DNA from: Symbiodinium natans
Taxonomy: Eukaryota; Sar; Dinophyceae; Suessiales; Symbiodiniaceae
DNA: 64,000 bases
NCBI GenBank assembly: GCA_905221605.1
Contig: CAJNDS010002835.1
Span: forward strand, 186,001 to 250,000
Direction: 5' to 3'
Below the pieces are notes generated by a model. The model was not told where the DNA came from. It worked only from the letters and a program-made list of their open reading frames with translations, and did no database searches. Positions 9,701 through 18,655 of the stretch are shown here, piece by piece (the first letter of the stretch is position 1; each line of letters opens with the position of its first letter). Made by a program: the position numbers and the translations under genes.

Positions 9701-12700
9701 AGGCAGACCTGATGCTGCGCAGCCCCCTGAGGGTGACGAGCCTGCGTCTTGGGCACGGTTCGACATAGGTCGTACACTTCAGCAGCTCCGAAGCGTGAGG
9801 GAGGCTGTTGTCAGGCGGGCTCTGAGGCAACTTCATGTTCGCTTCTACCATCCATCGACGCAGAGGTTACGATCTCTTCTGTCAGCCGCTGGTGTCCCTG
9901 CAGAAGTGTTGGAGAAGGTAGCGCAGATTACAGACACGTGCTCGGTATGTCGGACTTGGGCGCGTCCAGCACCTAAGTCAATCGCGAGTTCGCATCTGCC
10001 CACATCTTTTAATGCTGAACTGCAGGTGGATTTGCTTTTCATTCGTGAGCACGTGATCCTGCATATGATAGATGTTGCTACTCGCTTCACTGTTGCGAAA
10101 ATCGTGCGAAGTCGTGACACAGATGATGTGCTGACCGCAATGCAGGAAGCTTGGATCTCCTTGTTTGGGCCGCCCAGTGTGATAGTTGCCGATCAGGAAG
10201 GTGCCCTAAGCGGGCCAACTGGAGGCGCTTGGATGGCCAACAGGGACATCAAGTATGTGCCGAAAGCCACATATGCGCATGCAGCAGTGGTTGAGAGGCA
10301 CAATGCGTTACTGCGGCGGCAGGTTCACCTGCTGCTTGAACAAAGCAACGAAGACGGTCTGCGTGTTCCTTTCTCAGCAGTTCTCGCAGAATCTGTGTTC
10401 GCTAAGAACGCACTGCTTCGCATCAATAATTTTACGCCTTACGAAGCGGTTCTTGGACGCACTCCGCCTCTGTATGACTTGATTGCGCCTGAGTTTGGTG
10501 AGGAGGTTGCTGCTAGAGATGCTGACCGCCTGCGGGGAAAGGCCCTCAGTGCAATACTGCAGGCCACAGCAGAAAGCAAAACTCAACGCGCCATGAAGAG
10601 CAAAAGTCGTCTGAGTGGCGAGCTCCTTGAACTGTCTCCTGGTGATCAGGTAGAGTTTTTCCGTTCCCCTTCCACCAAGGACCTTTCCGGGTGGGCTGGG
10701 CCCGCTACGGTGGTAGATTTGCTTCAACTGGATCAAGGGCAAATAGGGGTAAGGTTTCAGGGGCGCTATATTTTGTGTAGAGTGCAAGATATCAGACGCG
10801 CGCTGCTATTTGTAACGTTTCTTTCTGACGAGCCACACAACACGCCTTCCGGGCTGATTCGTGCCACGGCTGAGTCTCTTGACCGACAAGTGCTGAGACT
10901 GGGTTGGTTTAAGCAGCAAGGGACGTGGCGCGGTTTTCCTGAGAACGATGCCCTTTCGGACGTCGTAGTTGCAGGACTACATCTTGCTGCCTGCAATCTA
11001 CAACTGATGGGTGTTGTGTCATTTCGTCTTGGAAACAGCGTGAGCACACTAACAGGTGTGCAGTGCGATGAATCTTTTCTGATTTGGTGGCCAAAAGGTG
11101 AGGCAGCTGTGTGGCACCACATGTTCATACCCGGAACGCAGCCTGTGAATTTCTCTCGCCTCTGTGACGCTGGTGGAAGAAACTTGTGCTTCATTCAGTT
11201 TCTGTGCGAGGACTCAGAGACAGTCTTGAGTCTTCGAAGGGTTGTGCATGATGTCCCAAATATAGTCGGAATCCATGATCCGTCTATGCCCCGACTCAAT
11301 GACGTGTCAGAGGCAGTGGAGAGACGTCGACAGATGCGTGCCATTGCTGACCGTGCTGGCGCCGATCAGGTCGGGCCTGAAGTGTTTGACATAAGCACTC
11401 CTGATGGAAACACCGAAGCTTCTGACAGGCATGCAGAAAGCATGTCAGAGCCTGCTGACCGAGCCCAGTCAAGTGATGAAGACCCTTTTGCTTTTGCTGG
11501 CAGACCGCCAGAAGTTTGCGTGGATGCGGCTTCCGAGTCAGTATTTGTGTTTTCCACGCGTGAAATTGCTGAAGAACCCCCGAAGCTTGAATTTTCTAGA
11601 GAAGCAGTCCAATATGTTGCTAAGTTTGACAAAAGGCTTGACTACAACGAAACGCTTGTGTTGAATGTGACAGGCGCAGTTGATGCTGTGATCGAAAGGA
11701 CCAATAACATCCTGTCCAGGCAAGAGGCTCTCGAGAACGTTGCACGTTGCAGACGTGCGATGGTTCAAGAGTTGCTGAGATGGAACGGTCACAAGGCCTG
11801 GAAGCGTGGGCCTAAGTCTACAGCTCGCAACGCTTTGCAAAGTCGCTGGGTTCTCAAATGGAAGAACATCAAGGGTGAGCGAGATGTAAAAGCTCGACTT
11901 GTCGTTCAAGGCTTCCGTGATGCGCAGAGTGTGGAGAGCTATGCTTCTTGCACGTCCCGCTGGGCGCAAAGACTCGTGCTCGCAATAGCTGTGCAACAAG
12001 GATGGCCCTTGAAGTCAGCTGATGTTAGTGAGGCTTTCTTGCGAGGCCTTTCCTTCGAAGAACTTCATCGATCAGGCATTGATAAAGAGCTTCGTGAAGT
12101 CCAACTGCTGCTGCCGCCAGGTTCACTTGAACTCATCCAATCTGTGCCGGGGTTAGAGAACTTTGACCCCAACACAGAGGTTCTGCATCTACTCAAGCCG
12201 GGCTTTGGTCTCAAGGACGCACCGAGGCTGTGGAATCTTGCCCTCAAACGGGTATTGGACAAGATAGGCCTGCGCCCCATCAATGTAGATCCTCAACTCT
12301 ACGTGCTACATGTACGAAACAAGCTTGTGCTTTTGCTGTCAGTTCACGTGGATGATCTGAAAATGACGGGCGAGCCGCAGCAAATCACCCGTGCCGTTAA
12401 GATTCTTGAAGAAGAGTTTGATGCATTGAAACTTGAAGAAGACAACTTCGACCACTTGGGACTGAAGCATGCGTTGGAGTCTGATGGAAGCAGAACTGTT
12501 TCGCAAGATCATTACATATCAGAGCTCCGTCCAATCGCTGAAGCATCTCTCAAGGTGTCGTCTGGTGACACGTGTGTTGGGCCAGAGCTGGCTCAGAAGT
12601 TCATGTCTTTGTTGGGCGGCGTAGCATGGTGCACACAAACTAGACCCGATATCGCTGTGTATGTGGCTGCTTTACAGCGCCAATTGAAGAAACCGAAGAT

Positions 12701-13376
12701 GCAAGACCTTGTCAACCTCAATCGAGTCTTGAAATATCTTAAGCTCAAGCCCTTATGCCTAAGGTATAAGAAGTTAGCTCAGCCTTGGAAGCTAATTGCA
12801 ATTAGCGATAGTAGCTTCAAGGGCGATGGACAAGACCACTTGGCAATGAGATCGGGCATAATTGCACTTACCGATCGCGCAGGTCCTGTCCAAGGAGCCA
12901 ACTCGCTTCAGCCTCTCGAATTCGTTTGCCGTAAACAAAGCCGTGTTTGCCGAAGCACCTACATGGCAGAATTGTTGAGCGCAGTGGATCTCAGTGGACT
13001 TGCAGTCACCATCAATAGCGGAATAACAGAGGTGTTGCAAGGCTGTCAGTCGGCAGCTGAACTAATCCGCAGACAAGAACAAATGAACAATGCGTTGCAG
13101 TTGACGTTGGTGATTGATGCGATGGCCGTCTTTCAGGGAGCAACCTCTGAGGAAGCTCGCTGTACTGACAGCGCGGCCCTGTTGCATATGTTGTCTCTCC
13201 GACAGCTGTTAGGGCGAGAAGTGAGCAATCTTGCTTGGTGTGACACCAGAGACATGTTATGCGATGGACTTAATAAGGGTGTAATCCCCAGGGAACCTAT
13301 TAGGGCAGCTTGTGCATCAGGTTGTTGGCAGATTAACTTCCCCCTTAAGTTCTCTAAGCACACTTCCTCTGAGTGA
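6714..13376 (+). CDS. copia Pol polyprotein with extra N-terminal enzymatic domains
   Basis: This frame encodes 2,220 aa. Domains in order, numbered from 6714: a Rossmann-like region at about 8-180; a 2OG-Fe(II) dioxygenase-like region at about 330-510, with PHWD (His411, Asp413), NYSGGELWLQ, His481 and Arg490; a second Rossmann-like region from about 654 (VELFGGAEDF) to 810; a double zinc ribbon at about 836-890 (CPGC...H...C twice); and a Pro/acidic linker to about 1030. Integrase follows with an HHCC finger (His1041, His1046, Cys1076, Cys1079) and Asp1106, Asp1160, Glu1194. Reverse transcriptase has SADVSEAFLRG (Asp1770) and SVHVDDLKM (Asp1880, Asp1881). RNase H has Asp2032, Glu2086 and Asp2135. 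Integrase to RNase H is standard copia. The first 900 residues are not part of classical copia Pol. I recall related N-terminal regions from Symbiodinium copia-like proteins; the enzyme assignments are mine. Confidence 0.93.
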   Translation: MSGRVKTPSAWVMCDQVGVRQNILSSLGLDSIHFSRDLHSKEQLRKILNMLEVHSPRIMWIRLGGPSAGTGNRHDNQRAQHLSQIAQRQIDKGGLVVLEANARSLVWSLRFVQELVQRLHVYDHSWCWHERRLKVRARACDSVIRVATNVHMPGPFNCECPSGTSHEHSKQLSQSERNLRSEQVLRSIVEVALASDGTNPSVVPDRTHGRPESIVKLQHLTHIPEHDPTASGNDLDSPDVGVNSSYLSPFAGRSIMHNDLHERPKSEMVRSHEPFQSDPNCDALLSQSSANPICRGVDDSYMVRRKVQVQVVEEHANRARLDSDFSFKTCLRILNLMPSSAHSTRRQAVGNDEHGSCQVLGLYKHGATVGITELTLELPETCQFLNCFASKHNAGAWTSVSINHNTVLQPHWDYGNLRGSINSLIGLGNYSGGELWLQLYDDEVDHQKHVDWLLSDRGEKMPGKIMSCKHRCVHFEPERVHCTMPFKGDRFTLSMYTNRALLDVTAVQRQALVNLGFPLPLVNTREVSVFPTEQALKQKARLKIEKEAGRTPKKRTQNVEQINQDCGEDLSAILPTTDCAAWSARLLGDGTEDNPTWQEWSHLDLMYDAVCRPGLSVHGSKRAKPLSSLCKNGACNLDQAFAVFDGPMKMSKVSMVELFGGAEDFVYLAVRGMTGTSKHPFDLITHFDPVCPRQNEAAFKLIFHVNPDVIVLCPKEVSNVVAFFCLSAARVQGERGLHWAIEQPKGSIMFQQHVCQQVLQTGFATERGDTVFFASSSLLSKAVEREGPSSAFWSASRCEHFTSAIATLCHSVWHAAHCGTSPDQNAYPSEDTSVFECPGCRWHKRKDDPSHLRVGDCRYPHVEPKIWKCPGCKASKPRMHESHTLNEDCQWQLARTVEEGLQRERKGNRPRDPRVPAAAEPTAKARMPLEGSKGGGSATRRRDAAAQVTEGGNGPCSSREPARSSRDVRSRSSVGVDTFDPPPPAPVPDESAPVPEGRPDAAQPPEGDEPASWARFDIGRTLQQLRSVREAVVRRALRQLHVRFYHPSTQRLRSLLSAAGVPAEVLEKVAQITDTCSVCRTWARPAPKSIASSHLPTSFNAELQVDLLFIREHVILHMIDVATRFTVAKIVRSRDTDDVLTAMQEAWISLFGPPSVIVADQEGALSGPTGGAWMANRDIKYVPKATYAHAAVVERHNALLRRQVHLLLEQSNEDGLRVPFSAVLAESVFAKNALLRINNFTPYEAVLGRTPPLYDLIAPEFGEEVAARDADRLRGKALSAILQATAESKTQRAMKSKSRLSGELLELSPGDQVEFFRSPSTKDLSGWAGPATVVDLLQLDQGQIGVRFQGRYILCRVQDIRRALLFVTFLSDEPHNTPSGLIRATAESLDRQVLRLGWFKQQGTWRGFPENDALSDVVVAGLHLAACNLQLMGVVSFRLGNSVSTLTGVQCDESFLIWWPKGEAAVWHHMFIPGTQPVNFSRLCDAGGRNLCFIQFLCEDSETVLSLRRVVHDVPNIVGIHDPSMPRLNDVSEAVERRRQMRAIADRAGADQVGPEVFDISTPDGNTEASDRHAESMSEPADRAQSSDEDPFAFAGRPPEVCVDAASESVFVFSTREIAEEPPKLEFSREAVQYVAKFDKRLDYNETLVLNVTGAVDAVIERTNNILSRQEALENVARCRRAMVQELLRWNGHKAWKRGPKSTARNALQSRWVLKWKNIKGERDVKARLVVQGFRDAQSVESYASCTSRWAQRLVLAIAVQQGWPLKSADVSEAFLRGLSFEELHRSGIDKELREVQLLLPPGSLELIQSVPGLENFDPNTEVLHLLKPGFGLKDAPRLWNLALKRVLDKIGLRPINVDPQLYVLHVRNKLVLLLSVHVDDLKMTGEPQQITRAVKILEEEFDALKLEEDNFDHLGLKHALESDGSRTVSQDHYISELRPIAEASLKVSSGDTCVGPELAQKFMSLLGGVAWCTQTRPDIAVYVAALQRQLKKPKMQDLVNLNRVLKYLKLKPLCLRYKKLAQPWKLIAISDSSFKGDGQDHLAMRSGIIALTDRAGPVQGANSLQPLEFVCRKQSRVCRSTYMAELLSAVDLSGLAVTINSGITEVLQGCQSAAELIRRQEQMNNALQLTLVIDAMAVFQGATSEEARCTDSAALLHMLSLRQLLGREVSNLAWCDTRDMLCDGLNKGVIPREPIRAACASGCWQINFPLKFSKHTSSE

Positions 13377-13492
13377 ATCCCCTCTTTCGGTTGTAGGATA
13401 GAGGTTCAGTCAATATACAATCGCCTTGAGTGCGCTCAGCACTTCCGTCATTCAGGACCGCACTGCAACAGAGTTGCGGCACGAGCGACCCG

Positions 13493-13797
13493 AGTCAAGA
13501 GTCCTGCTCTTCCAGGAACTTCCCTCTCCGAGCGATCGAGTTCGTGTCCGCTGCAACCGAAGCCTCGAGGTAGTTCTGGTTCTTGATCGATAATTTCGGC
13601 CTCTAGGTCTTTGCAAGCTGTCTTTCATCATTTCCTCTGCACTCCGGCTAATTCACATCTTTGCGGGACTGATAGCATGCGAACTGAGAGAGCGAGCCTG
13701 AGAAAAGGGAGTGATGCCTTCAATCGTCCAGTAGAATTGTGGAGCCATGTGTCAATCGGTCGGGAGCAATCATCAGGCAGGGTGCTCAGCTTCGATT
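13493..13797 (+). repeat. 3' LTR of the copia element
   Basis: This is the second copy of the 305-bp LTR, apparently identical to the first. It is followed by the AAGGT target duplication at 13798. It repeats the gag start region, so the short open frame here is only an LTR copy. The 116 bp between the pol stop and the LTR show no clear polypurine tract; AGGATAGAGG at about 13396 is the nearest purine run. Confidence 0.95.
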
Positions 13798-14715
13798 AAG
13801 GTTTAGGGCTTATTTTTGAGGCATTTACACTTAAGCTGGCAATTAAACCTAAACCCTTAAGCTTTAAACCGTAAAGGGTTAAGGTTTAAAGGTTCAGGGT
13901 TTACGATTTAGGCATTCAAACTTCAGCCGGCAATTCAACCTAAACTCTCAACCTTTAACCCCTATGGGGTTAGGTTTCAAGGCTTAGGGTTCAAGATTTA
14001 GGCATTTAAAGCTAAGCCTATAGAGTTTGAACATCAAGAGTGAAGAGTATTCAAACTAGGTTAAGCCTTAAACCCTATAGGGCCCCTATAGGGTTAGGGT
14101 TTTTCAAGGTTTATCTACCCCACCGGGGTTAGCCCTATAGGCTATAGGGTTTAAACCTTATAAGGGGTTAAAGGCTTAGAGTTTAGGTTTAGGGCATCAT
14201 CAGGGATTTAACCACTTTACTGTTTTCCTTAAGCCTTAAAGCATATAGGGTTTAGGGTTATAACGCTAAACTCTATAGGATTAGAACCTTATAACCCTAT
14301 ATCATGGGCCTTGAGGCTGTTTTCCTCAAGCCTTAAAGCATATGGGCTTAGGGCTATAACGCTGAAGGTATAAATGCCCAGACCTTAGGCACATCGGGCT
14401 TAGGAATTAAAACCTTTACGCCCTATAAGGTTTTAAAGGTTTAAGGCCTGGGGATGTAAAATTCAGGCTTGGGCGGTTTATCTACCCTACCGAGGTTAGC
14501 CCTTTAGGGTTTAAACCCTACAAGAGGTTAAAGGTTTAGAGTTTAAGGTTTAGGGCATTGCAAAAACGTAATCCTAGACCCTCAGGGATTTAACCACTTT
14601 ACTGTTTTCCTTAAGCCTTAAAGTATGTAGGGTTTAGGGTTATCACGCTAAAGTCTATATAGGATGAGAACCTTATAACCCTACATTTTAGGCCTAGAGG
14701 CTTAAATCCTAAACC
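13798..14715. repeat. degenerate TTTAGGG/AACCCTA telomere-like block
   Basis: Words such as GGTTTAGGG, TTAAACCCTA, CCTATAGGG and AAGGTTTA recur densely in both orientations over about 900 bp. A longer unit is duplicated: GGTTTATCTACCCCACCGGG near 14,105 recurs, slightly changed, near 14,476, and the tract around 14,210-14,290 recurs around 14,590-14,660, an offset of about 370 bp. The left flank of the retrotransposon (about 3,095-3,124) ends in similar sequence, so the element inserted into this block. It is probably an ancient interstitial telomeric or subtelomeric satellite. Confidence 0.7.
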
Positions 14716-15600
14716 TTAAATCCCATAGAGTTCTGCCTATGTTTGTAGGCTTTGCCTCCTGTGGAAATGCAAAGAAAAGTAGAACCAGTACCCACTTCAT
14801 GTATGTAGATAGGGTATATGTATTGCATATGAAATACTGATAATGGAGAAGCCTCGAACCGTTTACGAAGTGTTCGAGCGCATAAGGTGATGCGGAAAAG
14901 CCATGTAAATATTGTAAGCCCCGTAGACGTGAGAATACTGTTTGCAAATACTTTTTCACCATTTCCCAGGACTTTTCGAGAGGCTGTAATGCTCATTTCA
15001 AACTATCCGCAAACCATAGGGGCCGGCGCAAGCTTCACTCTCGCACACCCGAAAAACGGCGGATAGCTGAGGGGGGAGCATATATATATACATAGTGTGT
15101 GAGAGAGAGGCAAAGAGAGAGAGAACATTTAGGAGGCAGCAGGGATTCAATCAAATCAATAAGGATGAAACAAGTTAAGAACAGTCTTGCAACCCCAAAC
15201 CGTAATGACCAGCAAGTTGTCGATCCTTATTCTCAATGTTGGTTTTTTTATTCTGACACCACGTATAGGAAAGGTTGACCTTTATGTGTATCTATACATA
15301 TATGTATGTATGTATGTATTTATATTCATATTTGAATGTATCTTTATATATTTTTGCATGCGCACATTGCGTTTGCATTGCGTTAAAATTGCATGCCATT
15401 GCATTGCATTATGCTGCATTGCGCTTCATGACGATATTCTTTTGGGCACATCCTCTGATGTTTCGAGACTTGCGGGAACCCGACTGCAGGGCAGCGACCC
15501 CTTCGGGAATGCCCCCTTCCAGGCCATTGCGAGTTTGCGGCGTAGAGCGAGGGTTGGAATTGCTGGGCAGTAGCCGGAAAGGCAGCGCCTGCTGCAGCGC
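14716..15600. other. no gene seen; short microsatellites
   Basis: The stretch contains a TATATATA plus GAGAGA run at about 15,080-15,125 and a TATG/TTTATATT-rich run at about 15,290-15,360, followed by GCATTGCATT repeats to 15,420. I see no coding pattern. Confidence 0.6.
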
Positions 15601-15687
15601 CGGCAGCGCCGCCTGGGGCTCATGAGTTGACTCCGCGGGTTTCCCATCAAAAGTTCGGGCGTCACGAAGATCTCTTGTCTCATCCAG

Positions 15688-17207
15688 GTGCCTCTTGTCT
15701 TACTTGCATTCAATGGTGGAAGCGTCAGGTGCGCGCAGATGCCCGACCTGTTCGCCTCGGGCACCGGAGGAGACTTCGCAGGCTTCCAGGCAGGGTCAAA
15801 GATGTGCAAGACTCATCCAATCCGCGCTGAAAGTGTCACAGGGTGGTGCTTGTGGAGCCTGCGGCGGCTTGAGCGCTCCGGCCCCATGCATGGCCGGAGG
15901 CTGCGGGGGCTGTGCAGGCTGTGGCGCCTGCAGCGGCCCATGCGGGCCCGGGGCCTGTGCCCACCCAGGCTCAAGCTGCCCGGGTCCAGGCACTCAAGCC
16001 ATGGCGCCTCCCTGTTCGGGCATGTGCGGAAGCGATGCCCCAGCGAGTCACTGCCTCAGAATGGAATGCTGATTGCGGAATCTATGTCATTGCCATGCCA
16101 GCCAGGCGGACAGATGGAAACCGGAGGGCATGCGCCCGAAGCAACCACGTAACATTGCCACATATGCACTCCGCTTTCAAGCATGGTCATTCCGGATCCA
16201 TGTTTCCATGAGGTCTTTCCTGGATGGTATCTCTAGCAAGCTGCTGGCACCAAGCTCAGCAGCTGCGGCTGAAGCACGCTGCTGAAGTTCGCCTTACCAT
16301 TACCATCCCTGACTAAGGACCTGAACCTGAGCTCTGGCACTTCCCAGGCTTCTGGTCAGCCCTCTCCGAACAAGCCCATGGGAGGCCCCTCGGTCCTCTT
16401 CTGTGAGTTACTTGAGAAGGGGCGGCTATAGTGCACGTTATAAGTGCACGGCTAATGCACTGCTTTGATGCGCTGTGTGCGCGCAGGCATGGGAATGGGC
16501 AGCGCCATGGGCGCCATGAGCAATGCCATGGGCCCAGGCTCGGCCGTGCCTAAACGGGAGCACGGCGAGAATGAGTGCGATCGCAGATCTGGGAGTCGAC
16601 TCTGGCTTGGGAGCGTTGCGTCGTTGGAGCAGAGAACTCTCAGTTCGGAACGTGTGTGCAGGTGCCATGGGCGGCGGCTGCGGTGGCTGTGGGTGTGGAG
16701 GGCCTCGGTCTCAGAATTGACAAAATTGCAAAGCGAAGTGCAGAAGCAAAAGAGTTCAGGTGCGGATGCGGCTGCGGCGGCTGCGGCGGCTGCGGCGGCT
16801 GCGGCTGTGGGCCATGTGGGGCCTGCGGCTCTTGTGGCGGTTGCGGAGCCTGCGGCTGTGGGGGCCCGTGTGGTGGCTGCGGTTGTGGGTGCGGTGGCGG
16901 ATGTGGATGTGGGCCATGCAGCGGCTGCGCAGGCTGTGCTGGCTGTGGCCCATGTGGGTCTTGCGGAGGCTGTGGATGCGGTGGATGCGGTGGACCCTGC
17001 GGTGGCTGTGGAGGTTGTGGAGGTTGCGGAGGTTGTGGATGTGGATGTGGGGGCTGTGGCAGTGGCTGTGGCTGTCCTGGCAATCAAATGATGGGCCAGA
17101 TGGGGCAGTTCGGCCAAATGGGCCAACCCCAGATGGGCCAGATGGGCCAGGCCCAAATGGGCCAGATGGGCCCAATGGGCCAGATGGGCCAGATGGGCAT
17201 GAAATGA
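15688..17207 (+). CDS. low-complexity Gly/Cys/Met/Gln-rich gene candidate (multi-exon)
   Basis: Several open pieces suggest exons of one low-complexity protein. About 15,737-15,795 reads [17 protein letters not shown]. About 16,320-16,400 reads [19 protein letters not shown]. About 16,487-16,550 reads [16 protein letters not shown]. The final exon ends in repeated GQM units ([19 protein letters not shown]) and a TGA at 17205. Directly upstream and in frame, 16,755-17,085 is a TGCGGC-type repeat translating as Cys-Gly-Gly; because that repeat is also open in an Ala-rich frame it may be intronic. Composition resembles flexible tails of scaffold or adaptor proteins. I recognise no domain, and exon joins are uncertain. 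Confidence 0.4.
16755..17085. repeat. TGCGGC/TGTGGA hexamer-like repeat
   Basis: About 330 bp consists of TGCGGC, TGTGGA and TGTGGC units. Read in the frame of the following GQM exon it is a near-perfect Cys-Gly polymer; the other + frames give Ala-rich or Leu/Trp/Arg-rich polymers. A shorter block of the same character is at about 15,845-15,960. Confidence 0.8.
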
Positions 17208-18655
17208 GTGCACTTAAGCCGGTGCAGTATTCTGTAATACAGCACTTGCACCAGAACTCGACTTGTGTAGCGTTTGCCCCACTGGCCTTTGCCGGTTGCT
17301 GCATTCGAGCCTCCGCTTCGAAGAGCAATGCAAGTCACACTCCGCAGACCTCGCAGTGATCTCTTAGACTCTAAGACTTTTGACTTCAACAAACACACTG
17401 AGAGGTTGAGCCGGGGCTCCTGCAGAGCCCGCAGTTGGATTTTCGATGCTTAATGCTCTTAAACCAACTCTTAGATATCTCATGGCTTGCCCGGCTTGCC
17501 CCTCCCCAATGTCAGAAGTCGACATCGTGGGGTGCAAAACTCGTTGCATGTCGAGGATCAGGTGAGAGGTTTGTACTCACCGAGTCGCGAAAGCACGTCC
17601 TTCGAAATATTGCTCCGTGCTCCGAGCGCCCGGGCCCCGCCACTCCGCCGTGGGTTGTGAGACAGAGACTCCGACGCTGGACAGAAAGAGGCTCCGCCCA
17701 GCTGCCGTAAGCTGCTCTTAAGATTGCTCTTTTGCAAGAACAGGTGGGATCTTTCATGCTGCTCTCTGCATCCCAAGTGCTGAATGAAAAATCAAAAAGT
17801 GCCTTGAAAGCATTGGTTCACAGCGCTTTGCCTTTGTCCTCATGGTGGCAAGGGCAAAGTTAAGAAGCAGCCCTCAGAAAGATCGGCTCCGCAATCGGCG
17901 TGCCTCCTGGTCAGTTGCAGCTGCCACCTGCTACGCTGGCTACGCCGGCTGTCACTGTTTCGCAGCTGAGATGGCCAACCGGGCCATTCCAGAGAACTCT
18001 CCACGGGTACGAGGCATCGACGAAGGCCTACGACGGCGAGGAGAAGGTGGGCTCGACGCACGTGACGCACGCGATGCCCGTGATGTGGACGCGGCGGTGG
18101 CCTCCGACTCGACATCATCAGCCTCAGGCTCCTGGACGAGTTGATTCATCCAACCCCTTCCCTATAAACCCTCTGTTGCCGCCCTAGAAGGATCCAACAC
18201 ATTCCGAAACCCCCCTCAACCCCATAAGAACTGCTCAGGCTACCGGAGCTGCCTCCGAGCGCTCTCCTTTCTGGGAGTGCACCGTGCCTGTGGCTTTCTG
18301 ACAGCTAGGAGGCGGAGCCGCCAGGACCGGGACGGCAACCTCAGCTCTCTGCGTGCCTCCGAGTTGGCTGGCGAGGCACGGAAAGTCCGCAATCTCAACT
18401 TAAGAAATCACCGCAACGGATATTCACGGGCCATTATCCACACCATGTCGCACCTGTCTTTGTTGTTTTGCACATCTCTTTGCCTTTTGTACTTGTACCG
18501 CAGAGCCCTCAGGCCATGCTGGAGAGCTGCCCGCCGCCGGTGCTCTACAAACAGCCGGGAGCTTTCAGAATTTCAGTCCTGCTTGAGACGTTTAGGATGC
18601 CTTAGGGGAGTTTTTTGTTCGGGGCGCTTTTGTGTGTGACGATAGCCCTTGAGGC
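17208..18655. other. no confirmed gene; possible 5' exon of the next gene
   Basis: Most of this stretch has no recognisable coding pattern. An open segment at about 17,950-18,144 can be read as a charged, Arg/Asp-rich sequence beginning MANRAIPENSPRVRG and ending at TGA 18142. It could be the hydrophilic N-terminus of the transporter that follows or a chance frame; a second frame across the same bases is also open. Confidence 0.3.

Larger units (their letters stand above)
3120..13802 (+). mobile_element. complete Ty1/copia LTR retrotransposon
   Basis: Two 305-bp direct LTRs (3125-3429 and 13493-13797) appear identical base for base and are flanked by the same 5-bp target duplication, AAGGT (3120-3124 and 13798-13802). 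A primer-binding site starts at the first base after the 5' LTR. The internal region encodes gag, protease, integrase, reverse transcriptase and RNase H in the copia order (integrase before RT). All catalytic motifs I can locate are present and both long frames are open, so this copy looks recently inserted and possibly active. Odd points: the LTR ends are AG...TT rather than TG...CA, and no polypurine tract is evident just before the 3' LTR. Confidence 0.96.

Noticed and set aside
13611-13799. Short open frame identical to the gag N-terminus
   Set aside because: It is the 3' LTR copy of the gag start and ends at the LTR edge.
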